Origin: Meloidogyne chitwoodi
Lineage: Eukaryota > Nematoda > Chromadorea > Rhabditida > Meloidogynidae
DNA: 64,000 bases
Assembly: GCA_015183035.1 (NCBI GenBank)
Contig: JACZZP010000014.1
Coordinates: forward strand, 1,054,001-1,118,000
Direction of reading: 5' to 3'
The notes beneath the pieces were generated by a model that had not been told where the DNA came from, did no database searches, and saw only the letters and a list, made by a program, of their open reading frames with translations. Positions 52,802 to 64,000 of the stretch are shown piece by piece (positions within the stretch are counted from its first letter, which is position 1; each line of letters starts with the position of its first letter). Made by a program: the position numbers and the translations under genes.

Positions 52802-54451
52802 TCAACCCTTTTCATTTGGAAATCTGGCAATTGTTTGATTCTGAATTGATCTCAACTTTTCTGTCCATTCCTGAAAAAAGAATGTTTAGATTCTTTATAC
52901 ATAATACTTTCTAATAAAAATATAATTTAACTCTTCTAATATCTAAAATAATAGATTAGTGTTTAAAAGTAAAACAAACTAAAGTAAGTTGTGAAGTTAA
53001 TGAATCTATTAATCTGCAAATACTTTCATTATAAACACTTAATGGCTCTGCATTCGTTGTTTTGTAAAGAGCAGGAACGCGTCTTGTTTTTTCATGTCCT
53101 AAAAATTCTCTATATCTCCTCATTTCGTCAGTGAGATCATCTAATCTACGATTTATTGCTTCTAAGCTTTTACGAGAATTGTCGCATTCCTATAAATTTA
53201 ACAAAGGTTTATTATTAGAAAAATAAATTTATTTAGTAACAAGCTTTTCTTTCTTAACCAAGTCTAGTTAGCATTATATAAGTGAACGGCATTTTTTCTT
53301 TCTAAGTAAAATCCAATTTCCTTTGTAATATAATTATTATTTTAAACTTTTCTAAAATCAAAAATTTTTTTAGGTAGTTTAGGAATATGCATATAGCATA
53401 TATCGTACTATGTGAGAAAATAATATTGGAGACCTGCAAGGAATAAATGTTAAATAATAAAGATGATTTTTGTTTATAATTATTAAATATATAACCAACT
53501 TTGGTTATCCGGTCAATTTGTTTTATCTGTTCTTCAATTGTTTGGGTACCCGTTTGACCATTACTTAAAGGAAATTGGCCACTACTAGTTGATGGACCAA
53601 CAGACGTGGAAGCACCATAATTTGTAGCAAGTGCTCCACTACCAACAGTAGCTGTTCTTCCAACACCACTACTTGAACCTGGCATTGTTTGGAAAGTGCA
53701 TTCAGTTATCCCACGTTCGTGCTGTTCTCGTTGACGTGCAAGAATGCACTCCTGAAAAGGAAACTTTATAATTCGTTGGAATTCATATTCTTTAGTACAT
53801 AACATAAGTTTGGGAAGTGTTTATGTATTACGGAGGTCTGTTGCTGAGAAATATTTTTATAATAAAAACCTCGCAAGCACAGGGTTTAGAGCTACTGATG
53901 GTGTTAAGTCTGTTCTCCAGTTCGAGTCTAGAAGTTTGAACAGAAAGTGAAGGAGGTTCTTGATTGGTTGGTTGCACCTTAAAAATAAATAAATAAAAGA
54001 TAATATAAAAAAATAACCGAAGGTGAAATAACTCGGCTATCTGTGTGTCGTTGCTTCAGCGTCTCTTCAGTGCTACAACTACTGCTAGCGATTGTAATTG
54101 TTCGCCGGCAGCAACAATTTCCACTAATACAACTACAACAACAAGAAGAAGTTGAAGAAGATCTTTTTAATTCTTTTGTAATATAACTACTTTCACTTAT
54201 TTTCTCTTCAATTAATTTATGTTCTTCAGTAACTTCAATACTTTCTAAGCTAGCTGATGATGATAGGAGAGAATGTGTGCCTTGACCACAACTTTGCGCA
54301 CTAAAAAAGCTATTACTTTCTTGACTATCACTGCTATTGACACTTGGACAAATTGATGGAGTTGAATTAATAAAAGAAGAAGGGCCTGAAGGGTTGTTGT
54401 GGGACAGATTGTTGTTTTCAATTCGGTTGATGATTCTTATGAGATTATTTA
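52802..54451 (-). CDS. Ser-rich coiled-coil protein, 5' end not found
   Basis: Five joined exons in transcript order: 54451-54018, 53977-53870, 53751-53500, 53189-52980, 52870-52802, 357 codons before the stop, preceded by an acceptor that demands a phase-1 upstream exon I could not place. The first part is Ser/Thr- and Cys-rich (FINSTPSICPSVNSSDSQES; a TSSCCCSCISGNCCC cluster). The second part is helical and charged: SLSVQTSRLELENRLNTISS, ECILARQREQHERG, EEQIKQIDRITKECDNSRKS, LEAINRRLDDLTDEMRRYRE, ending FPNEKG. It is likely a cytoplasmic scaffold with a C-terminal coiled coil. I do not recognise the family. Confidence 0.7.
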
Positions 54452-57400
54452 CTTTTTAATATATAATAAATAAATGAGTGATTAGTTGACAGTTGGCATT
54501 GAATATTATTAACTAAATAAAGTAAAATAAATGGACAATAAATATTTTTAAATAAATTGATATTTTTTGAGTAAATTAATAATTATTATATTCTAAAATA
54601 ATTGAAATAATTAAAATATAATTACAAAATCAAATCTCTCACTTTACTACCAAAAAGTATTCTTCTTAAAGTTTTGACGTCCAAAAAAAAGAGAATCAAA
54701 AAATTAATTGAATTTATTAAAATGGCTTTATTTATTTATAATTAGAAAATAAAATAGATATTATTTATATAAAATGGTTTATTTGTGCATTTACTAGAAA
54801 GTCAATGGTAAAAAAATAATATTTAAGAGAAAGTGGATGACTTGAGGAAAAAAGCTTAAGCTAAAGGAAAAATGTCCCTCATTGAAAAAAAGCCACAAAT
54901 GCATAAAACTGCGACGGCGCAAATGGCAAGACAAAAGAAATAAGTGAAAAGAAAATAAAACTAAAAGAGGAGGTTTATGTGGCTTTTTACCGCTTTAGAA
55001 GTCAATGTCAGTTGAATCTGGACTTTAAAAAAATTGAGGTAAGAGGGGTTGTTAAGAAAAAAGGTTTATAAAGACAAAGAAAGGATAATTTCACTGAATT
55101 AATTTTTTATTGAAATTATATTTACATTTTTTAGATAAATATAAAATTAAATAAAAATAAAACATTTAAATTTTAATAACTAAATATAAAAATTTAGTAG
55201 AGAAACAGTAAAAGGTATATTTGGAAAAAATACTTTCTTTTATTAACTGTCATAAACAAATAAAGATAAATAAATAAATAATATTTAAATATATTCAGAT
55301 TTTCTCTCTCTCTCTCTTAATATTTAGTTTATTTTTGACTAAGGAATAATGTCTGCCCAACTATTTTGACTTGAAGAGCTCTCGCAAATCCGCAACTCCT
55401 ATTTACATTTTGTTTATAATTCTGCCACTATAGGAATTCGTTTGGAACCCATATTTGCCTTACTTTGGCATTTTTGCTTTTTCTGGCTTTGGCCATATAA
55501 CTGGAAAAAAAAGAAAAAAGGGTTTTGTTCTTCTATTTATTTTAGCAGTTTGTATATAATATTATAAATAAATATATACACAAAATATTTTCTCCTTTAT
55601 TTTTTCTTTAAAAATAAAAAATAAAAAGATTGCGAGAGAAAAAATTAAGCTAAATATATAATATTGATAAAAATTAAGATTTATATATTTAATAATTTTT
55701 TATAAAAATAAAAAAGAAAATTTCTGTAAACAAAAAGTATTTTAATTAATAAAAGACTAATTAAATATTATATTTGATTAAATTATTATTTAAATGAAAG
55801 AGTTAAAATTTAATTTTTAAATTTAATAAATATCCTTTCATTTAAAGAATTTCTAATTTTTTAAAATAAATATTATAATTATAAAAAATAATTATTTTTT
55901 AATTAAAATTTAAAAAAAAAGAAATATGCCTAGATAAGTTAAAATGCAAATTAAAAAAGTAAAAAATCTGTATATTTAAATAAATAAATGAGAAAATGAT
56001 GTTATTTAATAGTTTAAAAACAAATAAAAATATTTGAAAGGAGATACTAAAAAAAGCTTTAAAGAAGCAAAAAACATCGCCACTAGGCAACAGATTTTTT
56101 AAAAAACTTTGCTAAGTAAGAGGAAATGAAAAATAAAAATAAATAAAAAGAGAAAAAGCTAAAAACATTGATTAACTAAAGAAAAAATGAAAAGAAAAAT
56201 TTATATGATTTTTAAATTTATTTAATTTTGTGGGAACTGAATAAATTTAATAAAATACTAAAAATAAAATAATAAAATGTTTCAAAATTACAAGAAAAGT
56301 TTAAATAAAATTTAATTCTAATATATTAAAAAAACAAATAAAATATTATTATTTTATTAAAAATTACTAAAAAAATAATAATATATTTTCAAAATTATTT
56401 TAAAAACATTAAAAGAGTCAATAATTTCATTTAAGACTATATACTAGCTTTTAATACTTAAAAGAAGAGTCTTTTAAGGAAAAGCTTCTATATATAGTCT
56501 TTTTCTCTCTTTTATTTTCTTTTTTTTAATTTTTGCCAAATAGTTAGTAGTTTATATTTTTTGTTAAGTTTCTTTATGAAAAATACTTTAAGATTTTATA
56601 AAAAAATTAATATATATATAATTTTGGATAACTTTTCCAAAAATTAAATATTTTTTTCATGAATTTTATAATTTCTAAGACTAATAAATTATGTACTATA
56701 TTACATATAATTTAGAAATTAAATGCTAATTTTAATGCTTCTTTTCTTTTATTATAAATAAATATTTATAAATTTAACTAAGTCCAAATTTATATTTTTT
56801 TCCTTTTTGAGAATGGCATTTTTTTATTCGGAATACTCTTTTTTGCCATTTTTTCTCTATTCTCGACCACTTGTCTCCTTCTTTAAAAAGACTTCTCTGC
56901 ATAATTATTAAGGCAATGTCAGAAAAAGCATAGAGAATGTACTCTTTAATGTCCTCTTCTCTTGTCGGCAACTCTTTTTCTTTATTTTTTTTCTTTCGGT
57001 TTTTTTCTTTATTTTCGAGAGAGAAGAAAGAGTAAAAAGTCAGTTAGAAAACATTTTACATTTAAAATACTAAAAATATAAGGATTTTTTGCTTTTCTTA
57101 AAAAAAAACTTTTCTCGGTTATCTGCATTGTCCATCCACTTATTAATTAAAATATATTATTTATATATATTTTTAATTTATTTTCTTAAAAGAGATTAAC
57201 TTTTACCTAATAATTAATTAAAATTAAGAAAAGTTAGCCTTTCTAAATTATATAATTAATTTACATATTAAATAATATATTAATTTTATTTATTTTTTAA
57301 ATTTAATATAATTTTAAAATAATAATAACTTATAAATACATTAATTTGACTCTAAACATTTTTTAAAAAAGTTGGATTTTATTCTCAACTTTAGTTTAAT

Positions 57401-59845
57401 ATTTTTAATTTAAAATTATTAATTTAATAATTTAACAATTAATCAAAATTATAATATTTTAATTCATTAGTTTCTACCAATTTTTACAACTTTGCTCATA
57501 TTTATTTTTAAGTTCTCTTCACATTTTATTTTTTTTAATATTTAATTTTTGTATTACAACTATTACATATAATATTATAATTTATTATAATTTTAGGGAT
57601 TGTTCATCATATACTCTCATTTTTAAATAATAAAAATATCGACAAGATCTTCCCTTTTTACTCATAAAAAATAGCCAATGCAGCTGGCAAAATAAAATTT
57701 AATGTCCATTTATTTAAAAATATTATTTTTTAATATAAAATAATAGAATATATAGGTATATTTGTTTTTTAAATATTTTTAAATAAATTAATTTTATATT
57801 TATTTAATAATAAATTTAAAACTAACAAATAATTTAAAAAAATAATTAAAATCTTCTTATTATTTTTGAGTTTAAATTATAAAAATAAACAGAAGGAAAT
57901 AATGTAAGAGAGGGAATAAATTGTTTCTCTTTTTTATTTAAAATTAGGTAGGTCAATCCTCATTTATTTATTTATTTATTTATTCACCTTTCTGTTCATT
58001 GCGCAATCTGATTTTTCTTTTTTTTTAAATTATTTTTAGTAAATGTTCAAAATAAATATAAAATATAAACCTCTGGCGCCGTTCATTTTTAAAATGTTAT
58101 TTTTATAAAAATTTAAAAAAATAAAAAGAATTATATTTATAATCTAAAAAAGTATATAATTAATTATATCCTTATTTTCTCTGTTTTTAAAGCTTTTAGT
58201 AAAATATTTTAAATTTAACTTTGCTTTTAAAAGCTTTAAGTTTTAATGTTTATTTTCCTTTAATAAACTTTTTTGGCTTTTAATTTTATTTTAATTTTTA
58301 TAAACAAAAAATCTTATATTTTTTTACTAAAATAATTTTTATTATTTATTTTTTTAATTTTTTAAAAATAAAATTACCTACCTATTTATTATTTTTGACT
58401 TTTTAACAAATTAAATAATTTTATTTATTTTATTTCAAAAATTGCCATTAAAATTATATCTTTTATTAATTTTCTTTTTTTACTCTCTTCATTATTTTCT
58501 GGAAGTGGACAACAAAAATAAATCCTCTCTTTTCTTCATTCAAAACATTTTTTAAAAAAAAAGAAATAAAAGAAGGTCATTACATTTTTTTACAATTTTT
58601 CACGCCCTTTTGTTTTTATCTTTTCTTCTATAAATATAAAAATATTTTTAAATTATATTTTTATTTTTCTACCTCTAAAAAATTAATTAAAAATAAATGT
58701 CAGAGAAATGTCAAGAAATAATTTTTAAAAAAGAAATAAATAAACAGGCGCTTCTTTTACTATTTAATACTTTTATTTATTTATTAAAACTTAAATTGAC
58801 CATTTTTATTCCTTAGAGATATTGCTTCCAATTTGTCATTGAAATTTGAAACTTTTTTTATTTTAAATTAAATTAAATTTTTTGTTGCGCATTTACTTGA
58901 CATTAATATATTGACCATTAATAAAGAGATATTATTTTATAAATAAATATTTATTATTTATTTATTAATTTTTATTGATAATTTAGTTAATAAAAAATGT
59001 TAAAATTTTATTAGAATTATTTTATTATTTATTTTATAATTAATAAATATAACATAAATTTATATTTATTAATATGTCCCTTTATTATATTCTATCTTCC
59101 TACCTTAATCCATAGAGATTGCGCATCCTTTAGGGAAAGAAAAACTCTTCTTTTTATTTTATTTGAGTAAATTCCCAATTCTTAGGCCAAAACAAATTTT
59201 GTTATTTATTTTCCAGTTCAGTTATTTCTTTTTTTATATTAGCATTAAAAGTAGGTTGAAGTGTGGGATTTTTATAAAATTGGCACTTAAAAAACTGAAA
59301 AATATTTATTTTATTTATTTAATTTTACATTATTAAATTTATTAAATAAAAATAAAATTATATATTTTATAATTTTTGATCTTTTTATATTTTACTGATA
59401 ATAAAAAAGTAATTATTTTTTAATAATGTCTGGATTAATTTTATTTTATTTTTGAAAGGTTAAAAAAAATAAAAATTATTTTTATCTTCAATTGTTTTTG
59501 TTGGTCAGTCTTCTTCTTTTATAAAAAATAATTCTATTTTTAGTTACTCTTTTGCTGTTTTAAACTCTCTTTTAAAAATTGAAACAAAAGTACCAAATTT
59601 TCTTCATTTTTAAAAGTCTTTTTATTTTTTTTAGTATTTTCCCATAAAATCTAAATAAATAAATATAATTTATCTTTTCACTCATTTTTCTTAAAATCTT
59701 TGAAATTTCATCTTTCCATTTTTATTAAATGAGAAAATTTAAAGTAAAATATTATTTTATATATTTATTTTATTAAATTATTATTAATACTTTTTATTTA
59801 ATATTTTTTAGATTTAATATTTAATTAATTTTAATATTTAATAAA
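54452..59845. other. 5.4-kb AT-rich gene desert
   Basis: Upstream regions of the coiled-coil gene (minus) and the tincar-like gene (plus). It must contain the missing first exon of the former. A short CT microsatellite lies at about 55302-55317. No other coding exon, RNA gene, inverted repeat or target duplication was recognised; the open frames at 55899-56090 and 56774-56971 are unsupported. Confidence 0.5.
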
Positions 59846-62800
59846 ATGCCAATATTCTTTTTTCAAATTAATCCAAATTCTTTATTATCGGTATGTTTTT
59901 TATTTTATTTTAAATTTAAATTATTATTAATTTATTTTTTTAATAAATAAATAATTAAAAATTTATTAAATAATAATAATATTTTCCCTTAGCTTTGGTA
60001 TTGTATAATTTGTTCATTACTTCAAGGATGGTTAATTTTTCTTGGATTTGAACGTTATCGTTTATATACAGAAATACAATGGCCAACAGGATCATTTCCA
60101 CGTTTTTGGCTAACAATTTTTATTTCAATATTGGGGACTTGTATACCTCTTATTGCTCTTTTTCTTGTCTCAAGTCTTATTAAAATTGGAAATTTGGCAA
60201 ATGATAATGATAAATTGGGTGCTCGTCCAAAACGAATTATTGAATTAATTAAAGGAGGAAAAGGCCAAAATGCTCAACAAATGAGACGAAAAATTTGTAA
60301 ATATTTTTTAAATAAAAATATTTAATTTTATTAATTAAAATATTAATTAATTTAAGCATATCGTTTCTGTCACTGTATTCGTTCATTATGGACACATGGA
60401 CCTCCTCCAGCACAATCTTTACATTTATTTATTTCTTTATTACAATTATTTGCCCATCAAATAATGCTTTCACAATTATATCGTTATGGCTTTATTAATT
60501 CTGGTTAATTATTTATTAAAATAAAAAAAAATAAATATTTAAAATTTAATAATTATATCTTTTTATTTAAAAAAATATTTAAATAACATTTTAAAAAATT
60601 ATTATTACTCCAATTTCTCTTAAGTAGGCGCCTTAACGTGCCAGCCAAGTTTATAAATTTATTTATTTTTTAAACAATAAAAAAAGAAAAGTAAATTAAT
60701 TATTTACTTTAAATTCTTTTACATGCTTTTTACAAAATATATTATTTAATTTTATTTACTAAAATCTCTTAAAATATTTAAAATTAATTTTGGCGACATC
60801 AATTCAAAATGACAACTTTATTTTCTTTCTTTTTTTATATTAGGGGGATTATTTAAAAGAAAAAAAGAGGGGACCAGATGGATTTATAGCTTAATAATAA
60901 GAAAAATAAAAAGAAAAAAATAACAATATGGCATAAGAATGAAAAGAAAATAAATAAATAATATTATAAAATAAAAGAAAAAGAGAGTTTTTATTAATAA
61001 TAAACTTTAATAATAAACAAAATTTTAAAATTATTTTTGGAAAATTTTAAATATAAATTAACTTGGAAGTGGAAAAAATATTTTAATATAATAAAAAGGG
61101 AAGAGATTAAAATTAAATTATTTTAAAATTAAATATTTTTTATTTTTTAGGTGATTTTTTAAATTCTGAATTAGATTTTGCTTTCCAAAGGGCACGTCAA
61201 CTTGCTTCAAACCTTCCAATGGGAGAAACTAGATTACAATCTTTTAGAATAACTACAGAAGAATTATCATCTTCTCCTTTAGCACCTAATTTATTACCTA
61301 GTTAATTAATTAATTAATTAATTAATTTAAAATATATTTTTAAAGTTTTAATGCATGCTCGTCTTTTTGGAATTCCTTTAGAATTTATTAATCTTCTTTT
61401 AGCACTTGTTGCTTTTTCTACAACATATCCAGCAGTATTTTGGAGAGCAAGTCAATCATTTTCAATACTTTTTTCATTATTTTTATTTGTTCAAAGTGCA
61501 AATATTATTTGGACATATCTTGGATTTTCTATTCTTTTTAGAATTCAAGAAACTAATTTTTATGGTCCAAGACCAGTTGGATTAGGTTTGTTTGTTTTTA
61601 TTAAATTTATAAAATTTAAAATCAAAATTTGATTGTTTAATAATAAAATTGGTAATCCAACTATAATTAACTCTAAATATTACCCAAACATTTCTCTAAT
61701 AATTATTTTATATTTTAAGGTCAACATCTCTGGTCACTTCGTTCACTTCCTTTTTTATTTCATCCTTTATCATTAATAATAACTTTTTGGCTTATTTTAT
61801 TTTTAATGCAATTAGCACCTATAGCAATATATTCTTTTGGATATTCTAAATTTACTTCAAGTCAATCTAAATTAAAACATTTAAATCGTTGTCGTCGTTT
61901 AAATTCTTCTTCATTTGGTAAATCTTCAAAAATTAAATTAAATTATGAACCTTCTTCTTGTGTACAAGTTGAAGATATTATTAATAATATAACATCTTCT
62001 TCAATATTTTTTGATGGTTTAACACCTCATGTTTTTTCTATTACTCTTTTACTTTTGGTAGCAGCTGTAAAAGCTCCTTCTTTTTATGCTATTGGATTAC
62101 TTTATTATGTAAATAATAATTAAATTTTAATTAAATTAAATTTATTCATTTTTTAAAGAAAGAAGAAAAACCATTTTTATTATGTTGTCTTATGTCTGAT
62201 TTAATTTATATGTTTATTTGGGTATTACTTTGGTGTATACTTACAATTAAATGTTTATGGCCGTTTAGAGTTCATTATAAAGTTAAAGAATTAATTTCAC
62301 TTCAAGATGCACATAAAATTTCTGATGGAAATGATTGTGAGAAAAAAAGTCCAAATGAATTAAAAAATGCACTTTTGCTTGTACATGGAGATAATGTTAT
62401 AATATTTTAGAATATTTTATTTTCTTTTTCAGATGTTTTTAACAGATGATCCAATAGCTAAACCAACAATAATTAGGCAAATAATTAATAATTGCTCTAA
62501 TGGTCAAGATTTCCCTCTTTGGCTTCATTCTGGTGCTCAAATGGCACCAGCAATAACTACAACTGCTTCTACTTCACTTCCTGGAAGTTATTTACTTCAA
62601 AGAAGAACATTTAATTCTCAACAAAATTCAGATTATGGACAAAGACAACCACAACCTTTAAAACAATTTCAATCACTTAATAATTATCAACAACAACAAC
62701 CATTTATTATAGAACCAAAATCACCAGATTCACCTCCTGTTCCTTTAGCTGCTCCTCCTTATCAAAGAATTGGAGGTTCTCTTCCACCTATAATTGGAAG

Positions 62801-63769
62801 TATTGATGAAGGAGAAAGAAGGCAGATGGGCACTTTTCAGGTTACATGACCTTTTTTTAATAAATAAAATTAATTAATATTAAAATAAAGGGAGGGAATA
62901 TAACATATAATTAAATAAAAAATAATTTAAAAAAATAAATTTATAGCAAAAACAAAGATTTAATGAATATGATAGTTATAAATCTTCATTTTTTCAACAA
63001 AATCTATTACAAAATTATAATCAATTTAAACAAAATCAAATAAATACATTAGAAACATTAAATAATAATAATAAAAATATTCAATCATCTCCTAGAGCAA
63101 ATCTTCCAAATATTAATTTAATACAATGTCCAACAACAACAAAAACAACAACAGAAAGTTATGCCACAATACAAAGACGTTCTTCAAAAACAAGTATTGC
63201 TTCTTCTGTACATATTATTCCTTCATTAATTAATTCTTCTTCTTCACCAAATCAACAAATTCGTTCAAATTCATTAGCACCTTTAGAACATAATAATAAA
63301 CAATTTAATAATAATAATAATTTAAATGAACCTCCACAAATTATGGCTATACTTAAACAACAAAATAATGAATATAATAATAATAATACACAAAAAAGAT
63401 ATGGAACTTTAACTAAAAGAAATGGAGGAAATGATAATAATAATAATAATTCTTTTAGACTTTATGATGGACATCCAGTAAGTTCTTTTTTAAATCCAAA
63501 TGATTATAATGTGTTAGTGTTTTATTTTAAAATTAAAATTAAAAAAAAATATTAATTTTTAGCAAAGAATTGCTCTATCATTAAGTACTAAACAATCAAA
63601 TATTGATAAAAAAGAAATAATAAATAAACAACAATATCAGAAACCTTTACAAAATACTCCTATAACTTTTGGAGATAATTGGCAAACCAAAATTGATTCA
63701 ACAATAGGAACGTCTAGTTTGAATGGTACAGGAACTCCTTCTGGATCGGTTTGTAAAATATATATTTAA
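59846..63769 (+). CDS. tincar-like multipass membrane protein
   Basis: Predicted 885-aa plasma-membrane protein. Exons: 59846-59890, 59993-60296, 60357-60503, 61151-61300, 61346-61585, 61720-62108, 62159-62395, 62433-62840, 62947-63477, 63563-63769, all in phase. About eight hydrophobic segments occur in the first 480 residues (for example WYCIICSLLQGWLIFLGF, FWLTIFISILGTCIPLIALF, ITFWLILFLMQLAPIAIYSF, DLIYMFIWVLLWCILTI). The loop motifs SLIKIGNLANDNDKLGA and SLWTHGPPPAQSLHLFISL resemble Drosophila Tincar, an eight-span protein of heart and eye development; I place it there from memory of those motifs. The C-terminal 400 residues are disordered (Gln/Asn/Ser/Pro). The last exon could instead splice at 63749 (TCG|GTTTGT) into an exon beyond the window. 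Confidence 0.72.
60504..61150. other. long intron of the tincar-like gene
   Basis: 647-bp AT-rich intron, about ten times the usual length here. No repeat ends or coding sequence recognised inside. Confidence 0.6.
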
Positions 63770-64000
63770 TTATATACTCTTAGTAGACTAAAACTTTGTT
63801 CCCAATGGTAGTTTATTTTTAGAACAATTAGATTTTAATATTATTTAAAATAATATTGTAAACTTTAAAATATTTAGTGTAGGAATTATTATAATAATAA
63901 TAACTTTATTTAATTATAAATATTTTGTTTATATTTATTTAAAAGATTACAAAAGATAAATTTAAGAAATAAAATAAATTTTTCACATTTATAAATTAAA

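Noticed and set aside
56774..56971. 65-aa minus-strand frame
   Set aside because: Isolated short frame in the gene desert without acceptor, donor or recognisable motif.

Overview
The window is AT-rich nuclear DNA (roughly three quarters A+T by eye) from a nematode, most likely a plant-parasitic tylenchid of the root-knot type (Meloidogyne-like). The evidence is many tiny introns of about 40-70 nt, AT-rich intergenic DNA, nematode-type genes (vab-15/Msx, rbc-1/Rabconnectin-3, pef-1/PPEF, worm-expanded casein kinase 1, pcp-type S28 peptidases), and several introns with GC donors, which are known to be frequent in cyst nematodes. The genus is an inference. All coding calls were assembled by hand from reading frame, splice sites and phase; no search was run.

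Layout. 1-4085 (+): two tandem S28 serine carboxypeptidases, the first cut by the window edge. 5929-7328 (+): a Cys-rich secreted or membrane protein. 9814-12402 (-): Msx-class homeobox gene. 14295-17044 (-): secreted MAM-like protein. 19486-20933 (-): casein-kinase-1-like kinase. 21478-25145 (-): COMM-domain protein, PAM16/TIM16 and HSP60, close-packed on one strand and possibly an operon. 25629-25997 (+): HSP10, head to head with HSP60. 26327-27692 (+): ribosomal protein L29, with a 1.1-kb nested transposon in its intron. 27920-29775 (-): citrate synthase. 31160-31990: a divergent pair of paralogous small membrane proteins. 32681-37365 (-): PPEF-type EF-hand phosphatase. 38597-39178 (-): unrecognised small protein. 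39621-40218: a Harbinger-like MITE. 40576-42951 (-): SRA1-like protein. 43261-43567: a hAT-type MITE. 44027-51945 (+): Rabconnectin-3/DMXL. 52802-54451 (-): Ser-rich coiled-coil protein, 5' end not found. 59846-63769 (+): tincar-like multipass membrane protein. The remaining DNA is mostly AT-rich sequence in which I see no gene.

How the genes relate. The middle of the window concentrates mitochondrial functions: HSP60 and HSP10 form one folding chamber and share a 483-bp promoter with two perfect three-unit heat-shock elements; PAM16 helps drive import of matrix proteins such as citrate synthase, which lies nearby. The strongest sequence observations are that promoter, five GC-AG introns, a gene-conversion-like tract between the two peptidases, nested DNA transposons with readable target-site duplications, a splice acceptor lacking AG in the DMXL gene, and the apparent absence of the DMXL C-terminal WD40 region.
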